From contig JAQXIB010000071.1 in assembly GCA_029007575.1 (NCBI GenBank), positions 1 to 15,494 on the forward strand: a stretch of DNA of 15,494 bases. The letters run 5' to 3'. The notes beneath the pieces were generated by a model. That model did no database searches. It had not been told where the DNA came from and worked only from the letters and a program-made list of their open reading frames with translations. Numbering within the stretch: position 1 is the first letter of the stretch; every line of letters begins with the position of its first letter. Source of the DNA: Clostridiales bacterium (GTDB lineage Bacteria > Bacillota > Clostridia > Oscillospirales > Ruminococcaceae). Shown here piece after piece: positions 1 through 6,173 of this stretch. A program made the position numbers and the translations under genes.

Positions 1-740
1 AGCCAGTTTTTGCAATAATCCTTCCAGTACAGGAACCATTCCATGTCGGTTCCCGGCTTGCAGAAGAACTCCAGCTCCATCTGCTCAAATTCACGGGTAC
101 GGAAGGTAAAGTTGCCGGGTGTGATCTCGTTCCGGAACGATTTACCGATTTGTCCCACACCAAAAGGCAGTTTTCTGCGTGTTGTCCGCTGAATGTTTGC
201 AAAGTTCACGAATATACCCTGTGCGGTTTCGGGACGGAGATAAATCTCGTTTTTTGCGTCCTCGGTGACACCCTGAAAGGTTTTAAACATCAAATTAAAT
301 TTGCGGATTTCGGTAAAATTGGTGCTGCCGCAATTCGGACATTTTACGCCTTTTTCCCGGATAAAGTCCATCATCTGGGCATCCGTCCAGCCGTTGGGCG
401 CAACTCCGGTCTGATCTTCAATCAAATTATCTGCGCGGTGGCGGGTTTTACAGTCCTTGCAGTCCATCAGCGGGTCAGAAAAGCCTCCCACATGTCCGGA
501 CGCCACCCATACCTGCGGATTCATCAGCAGTGCGGAATCCAATCCAACATTGTATTTGGATTCCTGTACAAACTTTTTCAGCCACGCCTTTTTGACGTTG
601 TTTTTGAATTCTACGCCCAACGGTCCGTAATCCCATGTATTTGCCAGACCGCCGTAAATTTCACTGCCGGCATATACAAATCCCCTGCTTTTGCAAAGGG
701 ATACGATCTTTTCCATTGTTTTCTCATGATTTGACAGCAT
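1..740 (-). CDS. glyS: Glycyl-tRNA synthetase, single-chain class II type (C-terminal part beyond the window)
   Basis: Charges tRNA-Gly with glycine in the cytoplasm. The minus-strand frame from the ATG at 740-738 stays open to the window edge, giving about 246 N-terminal residues of a family usually about 450-600 long. The start MLSNHEKTMEKIVSLCK is chosen because GGAGG lies 8 bases upstream. Visible family signatures are RGFVYAGSEIYGG, NTWDYGPLG, SGHVGGFSDPL, and a zinc-ribbon pair DCKDCKTRHRAD ... KCPNCG, followed by LRPETAQGIFVNF, the class II motif region that identifies the homodimeric enzyme rather than the bacterial alpha2beta2 GlyQ/GlyS type. No T-box antiterminator motif (AGGGTGGNACC) was found by eye in the 500 bases upstream, so regulation is unclear. 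The symbol glyS follows common usage for this type; glyQS is also used. Identification is firm. Confidence 0.95.
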   Translation of the reverse strand, partial: MLSNHEKTMEKIVSLCKSRGFVYAGSEIYGGLANTWDYGPLGVEFKNNVKKAWLKKFVQESKYNVGLDSALLMNPQVWVASGHVGGFSDPLMDCKDCKTRHRADNLIEDQTGVAPNGWTDAQMMDFIREKGVKCPNCGSTNFTEIRKFNLMFKTFQGVTEDAKNEIYLRPETAQGIFVNFANIQRTTRRKLPFGVGQIGKSFRNEITPGNFTFRTREFEQMELEFFCKPGTDMEWFLYWKDYCKNW

Positions 741-773
741 TGTGATAACCTCCGATAAGATGCTTTGATATAA

Positions 774-812
774 TTAACAATTAATAATTAACAATGAACA
801 ATGAATAATAGA
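774..812. repeat. AT-rich degenerate AACAAT/AATAAT repeat upstream of glyS
   Basis: Short tandem-like variations of TTAACAAT, TTAATAAT, AACAATGAACAATGAATAAT. Seen directly. Such tracts are common between genes in gut Firmicutes and often mark the edges of inserted repeats. It lies 34 bases upstream of the glyS start and may also hold the glyS promoter (a weak TTGTTA-N16-TATATC reads on the minus strand), but I cannot decide this. Confidence 0.5.
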
Positions 813-834
813 GTACTTTTCCGTTTGATTGGGC

Positions 835-901
835 GTGCAAAGCCCCGCTCGACTGAAAATGAGATTCGAAATCTTCGATTTCGTGTATTCCAAGGTTATT
901 A
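835..901 (+). repeat. Intergenic repeat, copy 1 (67-base long form)
   Basis: Starts GTGCAAAGCCCCGCT and ends CCAAGGTTATTA. It differs from copy 2 (984-1050) at only two bases over 67. The 3' half (868-901) is the 34-base core shared by all three copies, opening with a small hairpin GAAATC-TTC-GATTTC. On the minus strand the core would read as the peptide TLEYTKSKIS, but there is no ribosome binding site and the surrounding frames are not gene-like, so I treat it as a non-coding repeat. Confidence 0.85.
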
Positions 902-981
902 ACACCGCCGCTTTGAGCGGTCGGTGTTTTGCTTCGCTCTTGCCGCCATAAATGATCGGCGGCATTTCGGCAAAGCCGAAA
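901..981. other. Two hairpins between repeat copies 1 and 2
   Basis: At 901-928 AACACCGCCGC-TTTGA-GCGGTCGGTGTT folds into an 11-bp stem with one bulged T, and TT follows on the plus strand, so it resembles a weak terminator. At 965-981 TTTCGGC-AAA-GCCGAAA is a perfect 7-bp hairpin. Neither has an obvious gene feeding it. They look like parts of the composite repeat that fills this gap rather than gene-specific terminators. Confidence 0.5.
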
Positions 982-983
982 CC

Positions 984-1050
984 GTGCAAAGCCCCGCTTG
1001 ACTGAAAGTGAGATTCGAAATCTTCGATTTCGTGTATTCCAAGGTTATTA
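984..1050 (+). repeat. Intergenic repeat, copy 2 (67-base long form)
   Basis: Same 67-base unit as 835-901 with two changes (GCTCGAC to GCTTGAC and AAAAT to AAAGT). The core 1017-1050 is identical to copies 1 and 3. It is in direct orientation, with start-to-start spacing of 149 bases from copy 1. Confidence 0.85.
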
Positions 1051-1109
1051 TTATGCAAACATCTCGCGCAACGAAGTGAAGCGGCATAACAATGTTCTTG
1101 AGAATACTA

Positions 1110-1143
1110 GAAATCTTCGATTTCGTGTATTCCAAGGTTATTA
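1110..1143 (+). repeat. Intergenic repeat, copy 3 (34-base core only)
   Basis: Identical to the 3' 34 bases of copies 1 and 2 (GAAATCTTCGATTTCG ... CCAAGGTTATTA) but lacks the GCAAAGCCCC half. The core-to-core distance from copy 2 is 93 bases. The irregular spacing and few copies rule out a CRISPR array. Confidence 0.85.
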
Positions 1144-1245
1144 TAACACAGCAACATCGGTTGCGCAAGCACAAAAATGCCCATTCACCAATATTGCTGC
1201 AAACCATATCCTCACAAGGTCAGCGTATCAACACTGCACAAGACC

Positions 1246-1280
1246 AAAACCGGCGAAAGGGACCCCTTCCGCCGGTTTTT
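1246..1280. terminator. Bidirectional rho-independent terminator after the anti-sigma-like gene
   Basis: AAAACCGGCG ... CGCCGGTTTTT forms a 9-10-bp stem with a further AAGG/CCTT pairing inside. Runs of A before and T after let it act on either strand. It lies about 90 bases past the stop of the minus-strand gene ending at 1370, so it most likely ends the sigma/anti-sigma transcript. Confidence 0.8.
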
Positions 1281-1369
1281 CACGCTATGTTTCCAAATTG
1301 GTTACCGAACCGCCTTCACAGATTGATGCGCCTGCTTTGCTTTTTCTACCGTCTCCTTGCACTCTTTGG

Positions 1370-3781
1370 TCAGTTCGGTATATTCTTGTTCCGAAATATA
1401 AAATAATACGCGTCCGAATAACAAATAAAAGGCTTATTGTTGGAGTCCCGACCGAGTATGATATCTCTTGAATAATCCCCAACAGAACAAACAATCCAAT
1501 ACCGTGGATCTGTTTCTTTCATTTTCTTTTGATTCCAAAAAAGATTATAATTTTGAGAATAGAATTGATCATGCTTTGCTAACACCTTCAATATGCTGTA
1601 TACACAGGTTTTGTCCTCATATCCGTATGCTCCCCGTTCTCCCTGAAGATCCGTAAATGCTCCGATAGAAAATTGTGTTACTAATTTTTTATCCACCATT
1701 CTGTTAAAAACAGCGCGGAAGACTTTATTGCTGTCCAATTTTCCTTTTGTATAGAGCGTCGCATAATCATACATCGGCTCTACCGGCGGCAAATCGTTGT
1801 ATTGTGTTTTCGTTGCCGATTGATTTGCTCCGGCAGACAGCGGTTTTCTGAATTTAATACTGGCAGGCAGAGAAGGATCATCATAAACGGCGAACACACT
1901 GTCCAGAGAATCATCATATTGGTACATCGTAAACGAGTTGTCCCGATAATCTTCCACCACTACCTTATAATGTCCGTAGCTGTCCCGCAGTACAACCGCG
2001 CTGTAGCCATCTCCGAGCATGAGCTGCGCTTCGGCACGAACAACACCGATTCCTGCCAATTCGGAGCTGATCTCTTCTTCTGTATCAGATGGATGCAATG
2101 TGGTTTTAAAGTTCTTACGAATGAAGTTCTCCATATCCGACAGACTGTTTGCATCACGGAAAGACAGCACTATATTTTCGGAAGTGCTTTCGGTTTCCGG
2201 TTCCGGTTGCTTTTGTTCTGCATAATAAGACAAAAACGCTGTCGTACCATCTTTATTTAATGAAACCGAATAATCAAACTGATACTTTTCTCCATAAGAT
2301 GCAATTTCATTCAACAGTTTTTGGCTGACCGGAACCGTAAATTTTTCTCCCGTTTGAATAGAATAACATTCGATGTGCTTTTCTCCGTGCAGATAGCTGT
2401 AAATATACCCGTCTTTTTCCAGATAATTGCTTACCTGTTTTCGCACTGTAACTCTTTTCTGCTTGGAGTCGAACACATTTTCCAACGTTATTTCCTTGAG
2501 ATACCCATAAGATGCCGAACGCACTGACATTTCAACAACCTGCATTTTTTCCCAATCCTGCAAATCGGCTGAATTCGTCAGATCCTTACCGGAGGACAGA
2601 TCCACCACCTTACCGCCCGAAGTAGTTTCTAAAATTGCCGCATTTCCGTCTTGAATATACCGCAAAAATTTTCCGCTGCCGCGTACCGACGTCCCCATTT
2701 GGGTGTCATAGGCAAACCATTGTTCTCTGGCATTAAAATGATATAGCTTTCCGTTCTCCGCTACAATATTATAAATCAAATAACGGTCATTGGGAGTAAA
2801 TCGCAGATCCTCACCGGTACGATAATCGACGCCGTTTACTTCGCTGATCTTTTTTACCGTGATTTTTTCTCCGCTGAGATCAACAACCCATACCCGAGAA
2901 AAATCATCGGTTTCTCTGGTAATTGACAACGCGCCGTAACTATGGTCAGAATTTACCGTCGCAAACATTCCACATGAATATTTGTTGGGAAGATCCGCTT
3001 TTTCCACGCTGCCGTCTGCATTACAGGCATAAATATATGACGTTTTTTTTGTATCATCTCTTGTTCTGACCAGACAATTCCCGTTAAACGGATTTACCAT
3101 CAAGATATTTATCACAGAATCCTTGGTGAGCATACCGGCTTTGCTTAACATTTGTTTTGCTTGATGTGAAAAACAAATAATCGTCTTTTGGCTGACATCG
3201 TAATAAATACCATTGCATCCGAAATGAGTATCCGTTTGATTTGTTGTATACAGACTAATAAATCTATCTCCGATCAAAGCGTTGCCACTATATTGATAAC
3301 CGTCCGGAGGTGTCAAAGCCGTATCTTTTGTTTCCGTCAAAGGAACCAACGAGTCTCCCGTGAGATGCACTCCAAGCGGCTGTATCAAGTCCGTTTTTGT
3401 TTCTGCTGATACACCCGTCAGATTTTTTTTCTTAAGCAGCGACAGCACATTTAGTTTCCCCGGCTGATACCAATCCGGAATGACCGGCTCGGCCACCGGA
3501 TCGAAGTCAGCCCCCGATTCTGAGCCGCCAAAACTTGAAATTGCACTCGTATTTTTTCCGGTATCAATCGGAGACCCGCCATGCCATAAAGTCGTAATCG
3601 TCATCGTTACGACGGCGATGACTGCTGCTGCCGAACCACACCACAACAATATTTTCCGGCAGGAAGCTTTTTTTAGATCCTGCCCTTTTTTCATTTTTTC
3701 CTTAACCTCTGCGATCAATAAGCCGTCCGGCTTGATATCGGCATACATTTGTTTGTATTCTCTATCCAACAAACGACTCAT
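1370..3781 (-). CDS. Probable membrane anti-sigma factor / sensor with large extracytoplasmic domain
   Basis: Predicted 803 residues. Residues 1-43 are short, charged and cytoplasmic-like (MSRLLDREYKQMYADIKP); about 44-66 form one membrane helix (ILLWCGSAAAVIAVVTMTI); about 67-803 would lie outside the cell. The outer part has propeller-like stretches, for example TPNDRYLIYNI, RVWVVDLSGEKI and YIYACNADGSVEK, suggesting a WD40/TolB-like beta-propeller, followed by a C-terminal tail I do not recognise. It overlaps the upstream ECF sigma gene by 20 bases, so translation is probably coupled, which is the usual sigma/anti-sigma arrangement. Its role as anti-sigma is inferred from position and topology; no zinc-binding anti-sigma motif is visible. 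Start is uncertain: AAGGAG directly abuts the ATG, whereas a TTG three codons on (3772) has ideal 9-base spacing. The ligand is unknown. Confidence 0.65.
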   Translation of the reverse strand: MSRLLDREYKQMYADIKPDGLLIAEVKEKMKKGQDLKKASCRKILLWCGSAAAVIAVVTMTITTLWHGGSPIDTGKNTSAISSFGGSESGADFDPVAEPVIPDWYQPGKLNVLSLLKKKNLTGVSAETKTDLIQPLGVHLTGDSLVPLTETKDTALTPPDGYQYSGNALIGDRFISLYTTNQTDTHFGCNGIYYDVSQKTIICFSHQAKQMLSKAGMLTKDSVINILMVNPFNGNCLVRTRDDTKKTSYIYACNADGSVEKADLPNKYSCGMFATVNSDHSYGALSITRETDDFSRVWVVDLSGEKITVKKISEVNGVDYRTGEDLRFTPNDRYLIYNIVAENGKLYHFNAREQWFAYDTQMGTSVRGSGKFLRYIQDGNAAILETTSGGKVVDLSSGKDLTNSADLQDWEKMQVVEMSVRSASYGYLKEITLENVFDSKQKRVTVRKQVSNYLEKDGYIYSYLHGEKHIECYSIQTGEKFTVPVSQKLLNEIASYGEKYQFDYSVSLNKDGTTAFLSYYAEQKQPEPETESTSENIVLSFRDANSLSDMENFIRKNFKTTLHPSDTEEEISSELAGIGVVRAEAQLMLGDGYSAVVLRDSYGHYKVVVEDYRDNSFTMYQYDDSLDSVFAVYDDPSLPASIKFRKPLSAGANQSATKTQYNDLPPVEPMYDYATLYTKGKLDSNKVFRAVFNRMVDKKLVTQFSIGAFTDLQGERGAYGYEDKTCVYSILKVLAKHDQFYSQNYNLFWNQKKMKETDPRYWIVCSVGDYSRDIILGRDSNNKPFICYSDAYYFIFRNKNIPN

Positions 3782-4256
3782 CTCCTTCCAAGATATCCCT
3801 CAGCATTTGACGGGAACGCATTAACTGCACCCGTACCGTTGCTTCTTTACGACCGAGCGCCTTGCTGATTTGAGAAACCGGCATGTCCTCATAATAAAAC
3901 AGATGAACGACCGCGCGGTATGCTTCCGGGAGCTGATCCACGAGCGGCTTCAGATAACTTTCTTCTTCCGATTGAAACACGATGTCATCCTCTAACGATT
4001 GAGTATGCTTCCGAAACGGACTGTTCCAGAAATTTTTACAACAATTCACCGTCACCCGGATAAACCAAGCTTTTTCATTGTCTGCGTTATCAAATTTCGG
4101 TTTTTTACGAATATACCGCAGGAATACTTCCTGATAAATGTCATCTGCGTCGTTTTTCTTCCGCACCTGGGCATAAGCCAGTTTATAAACCATGTCGGAA
4201 TAAGTATCAACCATTCTATCTATCTCTGATTGCATGTCAGTCAGCTCTGTTGCCAT
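3762..4256 (-). CDS. ECF-type RNA polymerase sigma-70 family factor
   Basis: Predicted 164 residues, normal for this family. Region 2 is about residues 16-80 (ADDIYQEVFLRY is the core-binding helix; EKAWFIRVTVNCC the -10-recognition part). Region 4 is about 107-155 (LPEAYRAVVHLFYYEDMP, then the helix-turn-helix ISKALGRKEATVRVQLMRSR). It directs RNA polymerase to a small regulon in response to an envelope signal, normally held inactive by the downstream membrane partner. The start MATELTDMQSE is preferred: AAAGGA lies 12 bases upstream, slightly far, while an alternative ATG at 4268 sits directly against the AGGA and would be poorly spaced. The stop overlaps the next gene. No subgroup can be assigned by eye. 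Confidence 0.93.
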   Translation of the reverse strand: MATELTDMQSEIDRMVDTYSDMVYKLAYAQVRKKNDADDIYQEVFLRYIRKKPKFDNADNEKAWFIRVTVNCCKNFWNSPFRKHTQSLEDDIVFQSEEESYLKPLVDQLPEAYRAVVHLFYYEDMPVSQISKALGRKEATVRVQLMRSRQMLRDILEGDESFVG

Positions 4257-4385
4257 TTTTATGACCATTCCTTTCTGCAGTATCTTCTGCGGTTTGATTC
4301 GCTTGCCGTGTGCCGAACAATCCAAAGGTACCCTCCGAAAGCAAATTGTTCTCTCCTATATTTGAAATACCCTTTATCCCACTTA

Positions 4386-4395
4386 AAATGTTACA
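4386..4395 (-). promoter_or_regulatory. Candidate ECF -35 element upstream of the sigma gene
   Basis: On the minus strand the sequence reads TGTAACATTT, resembling the AAC-containing -35 elements of Firmicutes ECF promoters. GGGTAT follows after 17 bases but is not a clean -10. It lies about 130 bases before the sigma start, so autoregulation is possible. The assignment is tentative. Confidence 0.3.
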
Positions 4396-4482
4396 TTTAT
4401 TTTCAATTTCCACCTTTTGCACATTTTATATTGCCGGTTATTGTTACTTCCGCCACTGTTTTTGAGATTCGATAGAATAAAT

Positions 4483-4490
4483 TGTAACAT
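4483..4490 (+). promoter_or_regulatory. Second TGTAACAT motif, facing the serpin gene
   Basis: TGTAACAT on the plus strand matches the first eight bases of the minus-strand motif at 4386-4395 but points toward the serpin gene. No convincing ECF -10 follows at 16-17 bases. It is reported because the pair sits in one divergent intergenic region; it may be chance in AT-rich DNA. Confidence 0.25.
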
Positions 4491-4554
4491 GATTATCTTT
4501 CTTTTACAACGAATTTCAGATATTAGTAATCAAAAAATGGTTTTCATATGAAAC

Positions 4555-4583
4555 AAAAACAGCTTCACGTTTGTATATATAAT
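4555..4583 (+). promoter_or_regulatory. Probable housekeeping promoter of the serpin gene
   Basis: A perfect TATAAT at 4578-4583 lies 46 bases before the serpin start. The hexamer 17 bases upstream (AAAAAC) is a poor -35, so the promoter is weak or needs an activator or another sigma factor. The rest of the 373-base divergent gap is AT-rich and holds no gene. Confidence 0.4.
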
Positions 4584-4629
4584 AGAGATTCTTCAGCAAT
4601 GCTGATAGATGTCAGAAAGGGATGCTACT

Positions 4630-5889
4630 ATGAAAATAAGTTTGAAACAGCAAAAAAGATACCTGCGTTGCTGTGTGTTGCTGCTCACCGCAGCAATATT
4701 GTTTAGTATGACTTCTTGCGCACCGCGTACCAGCGCCGCTGAGCTTTCCGAAGGATATTCCCGCCAAGCAACGGAGCAAGGCGCGGTGGACGATGCCTTT
4801 ATCACAGCCATCTCAGACTTTTCTCTCTCCCTGTTTCGGGAATCGTTCACCAAAGAAGCCGATAATGACTTGATTTCTCCGCTTTCGGCGGTGTTGTGCC
4901 TCTCGATGATTGCCAACGGCGCAGCCGGAGAGACAAAAGCACAGATGGAAAACGCACTTGGGATGAATACAGAGAAGCTGAACAAATGCCTTTATAGCTA
5001 TCTGTCCGGACTTTACACCTCGGATTCCTGCAAAGTAAACCTCGCCAATTCTATCTGGTTTCGGGATACCTATCAAGAGCAGATCAGCAAAGATTTTCTG
5101 CAAACAAACGCAGACTGGTATAACGCCCAGATTTACAGTGCTCCGTTTAACAGTTCCACAGTCAAAGATGTCAACAACTGGGTGAAACATTATTCAGATG
5201 GAATGATCGATTCTATACTGAATAGTATTTCACCTTTAACCGTCATGTATCTGATTAACGCGCTTACATTTGACGCAAAATGGGAAACAAAATACGAAAA
5301 AGATCAAATACGTGAAGATGTATTCACAAACTATAACCAATCGCAGACCTCAGTCGAGATGATGTATTCCGAAGAATCGGTTTATCTCTCAGGCGAGGGT
5401 GTTCAAGGTTTTGCCAAAAACTATGTGGGCGGGCAATACAGTTTTGTCGCCCTGCTACCGGAGGAAAATAAAGATATTTATGACTATGCGGCTTCTTTGG
5501 ACGGCGCAGCGTGGCGTTCTCTCTGGCAAAGCAGAGAAAACACGGCGGTTCAAGTGTCTATTCCGGAATTCAGTTACGACCGGCAAAGAAGTCTGATCGG
5601 TACCATGAAAAATATGGGGATGGCCGATATGTTTGATGAAAATCTTGCCGATTTTTCTGCCCTTGCCCCAAAGGATTTCCTATACTGTTCCGAAATCAAT
5701 CAAAAAGTCTTTATTGAGGTGGATCGAAACGGAACAAAAGCGGCTGCGATAACCTGGGAAGTGATGAATGGAAAATCAGCCGCAATTGCAGAGGAAAAAG
5801 TCGTGTACCTGAACCGTCCTTTTCTCTATGCGATTGCAGACAACAATACCGGCTTGCCGCTCTTTTTGGGAATCGTAACAGCCCTTTGA
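4630..5889 (+). CDS. Serpin (serine protease inhibitor), predicted surface lipoprotein
   Basis: Predicted 419 residues. A signal peptide with a hydrophobic core (CCVLLLTAAILFS) ends in a lipobox MTSC, so Cys30 should be lipidated and the protein anchored outside the membrane. The serpin fold is clear: NDLISPLSAVLCLSMIANGA (79-98), LINALTFDAKWETKY (208-222), MGMADMF (329-335) and the C-terminal LNRPFLYAIADN (394-405). The hinge GTKAAAIT (368-375), rich in small residues, is that of an inhibitory serpin that traps proteases by loop insertion. Counting 15 residues from the hinge Gly as in alpha-1-antitrypsin gives Lys382-Ser383 as P1-P1', implying a trypsin-like target. However, the loop is four residues longer than in antitrypsin, so the scissile bond is uncertain. 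The start is chosen for AGAAAGGG 8 bases upstream; an ATG at 4609 lies before this site. It is divergent from the sigma gene. Confidence 0.95.
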   Translation: MKISLKQQKRYLRCCVLLLTAAILFSMTSCAPRTSAAELSEGYSRQATEQGAVDDAFITAISDFSLSLFRESFTKEADNDLISPLSAVLCLSMIANGAAGETKAQMENALGMNTEKLNKCLYSYLSGLYTSDSCKVNLANSIWFRDTYQEQISKDFLQTNADWYNAQIYSAPFNSSTVKDVNNWVKHYSDGMIDSILNSISPLTVMYLINALTFDAKWETKYEKDQIREDVFTNYNQSQTSVEMMYSEESVYLSGEGVQGFAKNYVGGQYSFVALLPEENKDIYDYAASLDGAAWRSLWQSRENTAVQVSIPEFSYDRQRSLIGTMKNMGMADMFDENLADFSALAPKDFLYCSEINQKVFIEVDRNGTKAAAITWEVMNGKSAAIAEEKVVYLNRPFLYAIADNNTGLPLFLGIVTAL

Positions 5890-5917
5890 GCTTCTGCCTT
5901 TCTCTCTGCAAAGCATG

Positions 5918-5955
5918 AAAACACCGCCCTCTCCGTGTGGAAAGGGCGGTGTTTT
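5918..5955. terminator. Strong terminator after the serpin gene, usable from both strands
   Basis: AAAACACCGCCCT and AGGGCGGTGTTTT form a perfect 13-bp stem around a 12-base loop, 28 bases after the serpin stop. Because the stem begins with A and ends with T it can also stop minus-strand transcripts arriving from the GH92 gene through the mobile element at 5963-6118. Confidence 0.9.
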
Positions 5956-5962
5956 AGTATAA

Positions 5963-6118
5963 TACTAAAATCTAATGAAACACTTTCATTCTTTCCGGTC
6001 TGAATTGCTCCAGAAAGCGTTATCCTCCTTGCTGGGCGTCAGCCCAGCGGCGTCGTCTGCCTTTTCTGACACAATTCATCCTCGGAAATCGATGAAAGCT
6101 TTCAATTAGATTTTAGTA
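5963..6118 (+). mobile_element. 156-bp palindromic MITE/ERIC-like element, copy 1
   Basis: Ends are inverted repeats: TACTAAAATCTAATGAAA on the left and the complement of TACTAAAATCTAATTGAAA on the right. TAA flanks both sides (5960-5962, 6119-6121), consistent with a 3-base target duplication. Almost the whole element folds on itself. Its centre holds GTTATCCTCCTT, the hairpin GCTGGGC-GTCA-GCCCAGC (6031-6048) and GTCGTCTGCC, which are nearly identical in all copies. It differs from copy 2 at 16 of 156 bases by eye. It lies between the convergent ends of the serpin and GH92 genes. It has no coding capacity, so it would need a transposase in trans; the TNA-type duplication suggests an IS5-family-like enzyme, which is inference. 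Confidence 0.85.
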
Positions 6119-6173
6119 TAAGTTGCAATTTGCTCAAGCTACGGAATGGCTCTTTTACAAAGAAATATGAGTC

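Noticed and set aside
835..1143. Possible CRISPR array (three identical 34-base repeats)
   Set aside because: Spacings are irregular (115 and 59 bases between cores), two copies share an extra 33-base module, the intervening DNA contains hairpins, and no cas genes are present.
774..1207. Short minus-strand open frames containing TLEYTKSKIS
   Set aside because: They coincide with the repeat, lack ribosome binding sites, overlap each other in different frames and resemble no protein family; they are translations of the repeat.
4464..4475. GAGATTCGAT resembling the start of the 34-base repeat region
   Set aside because: Only nine bases are shared and the hairpin core is missing; most likely chance.
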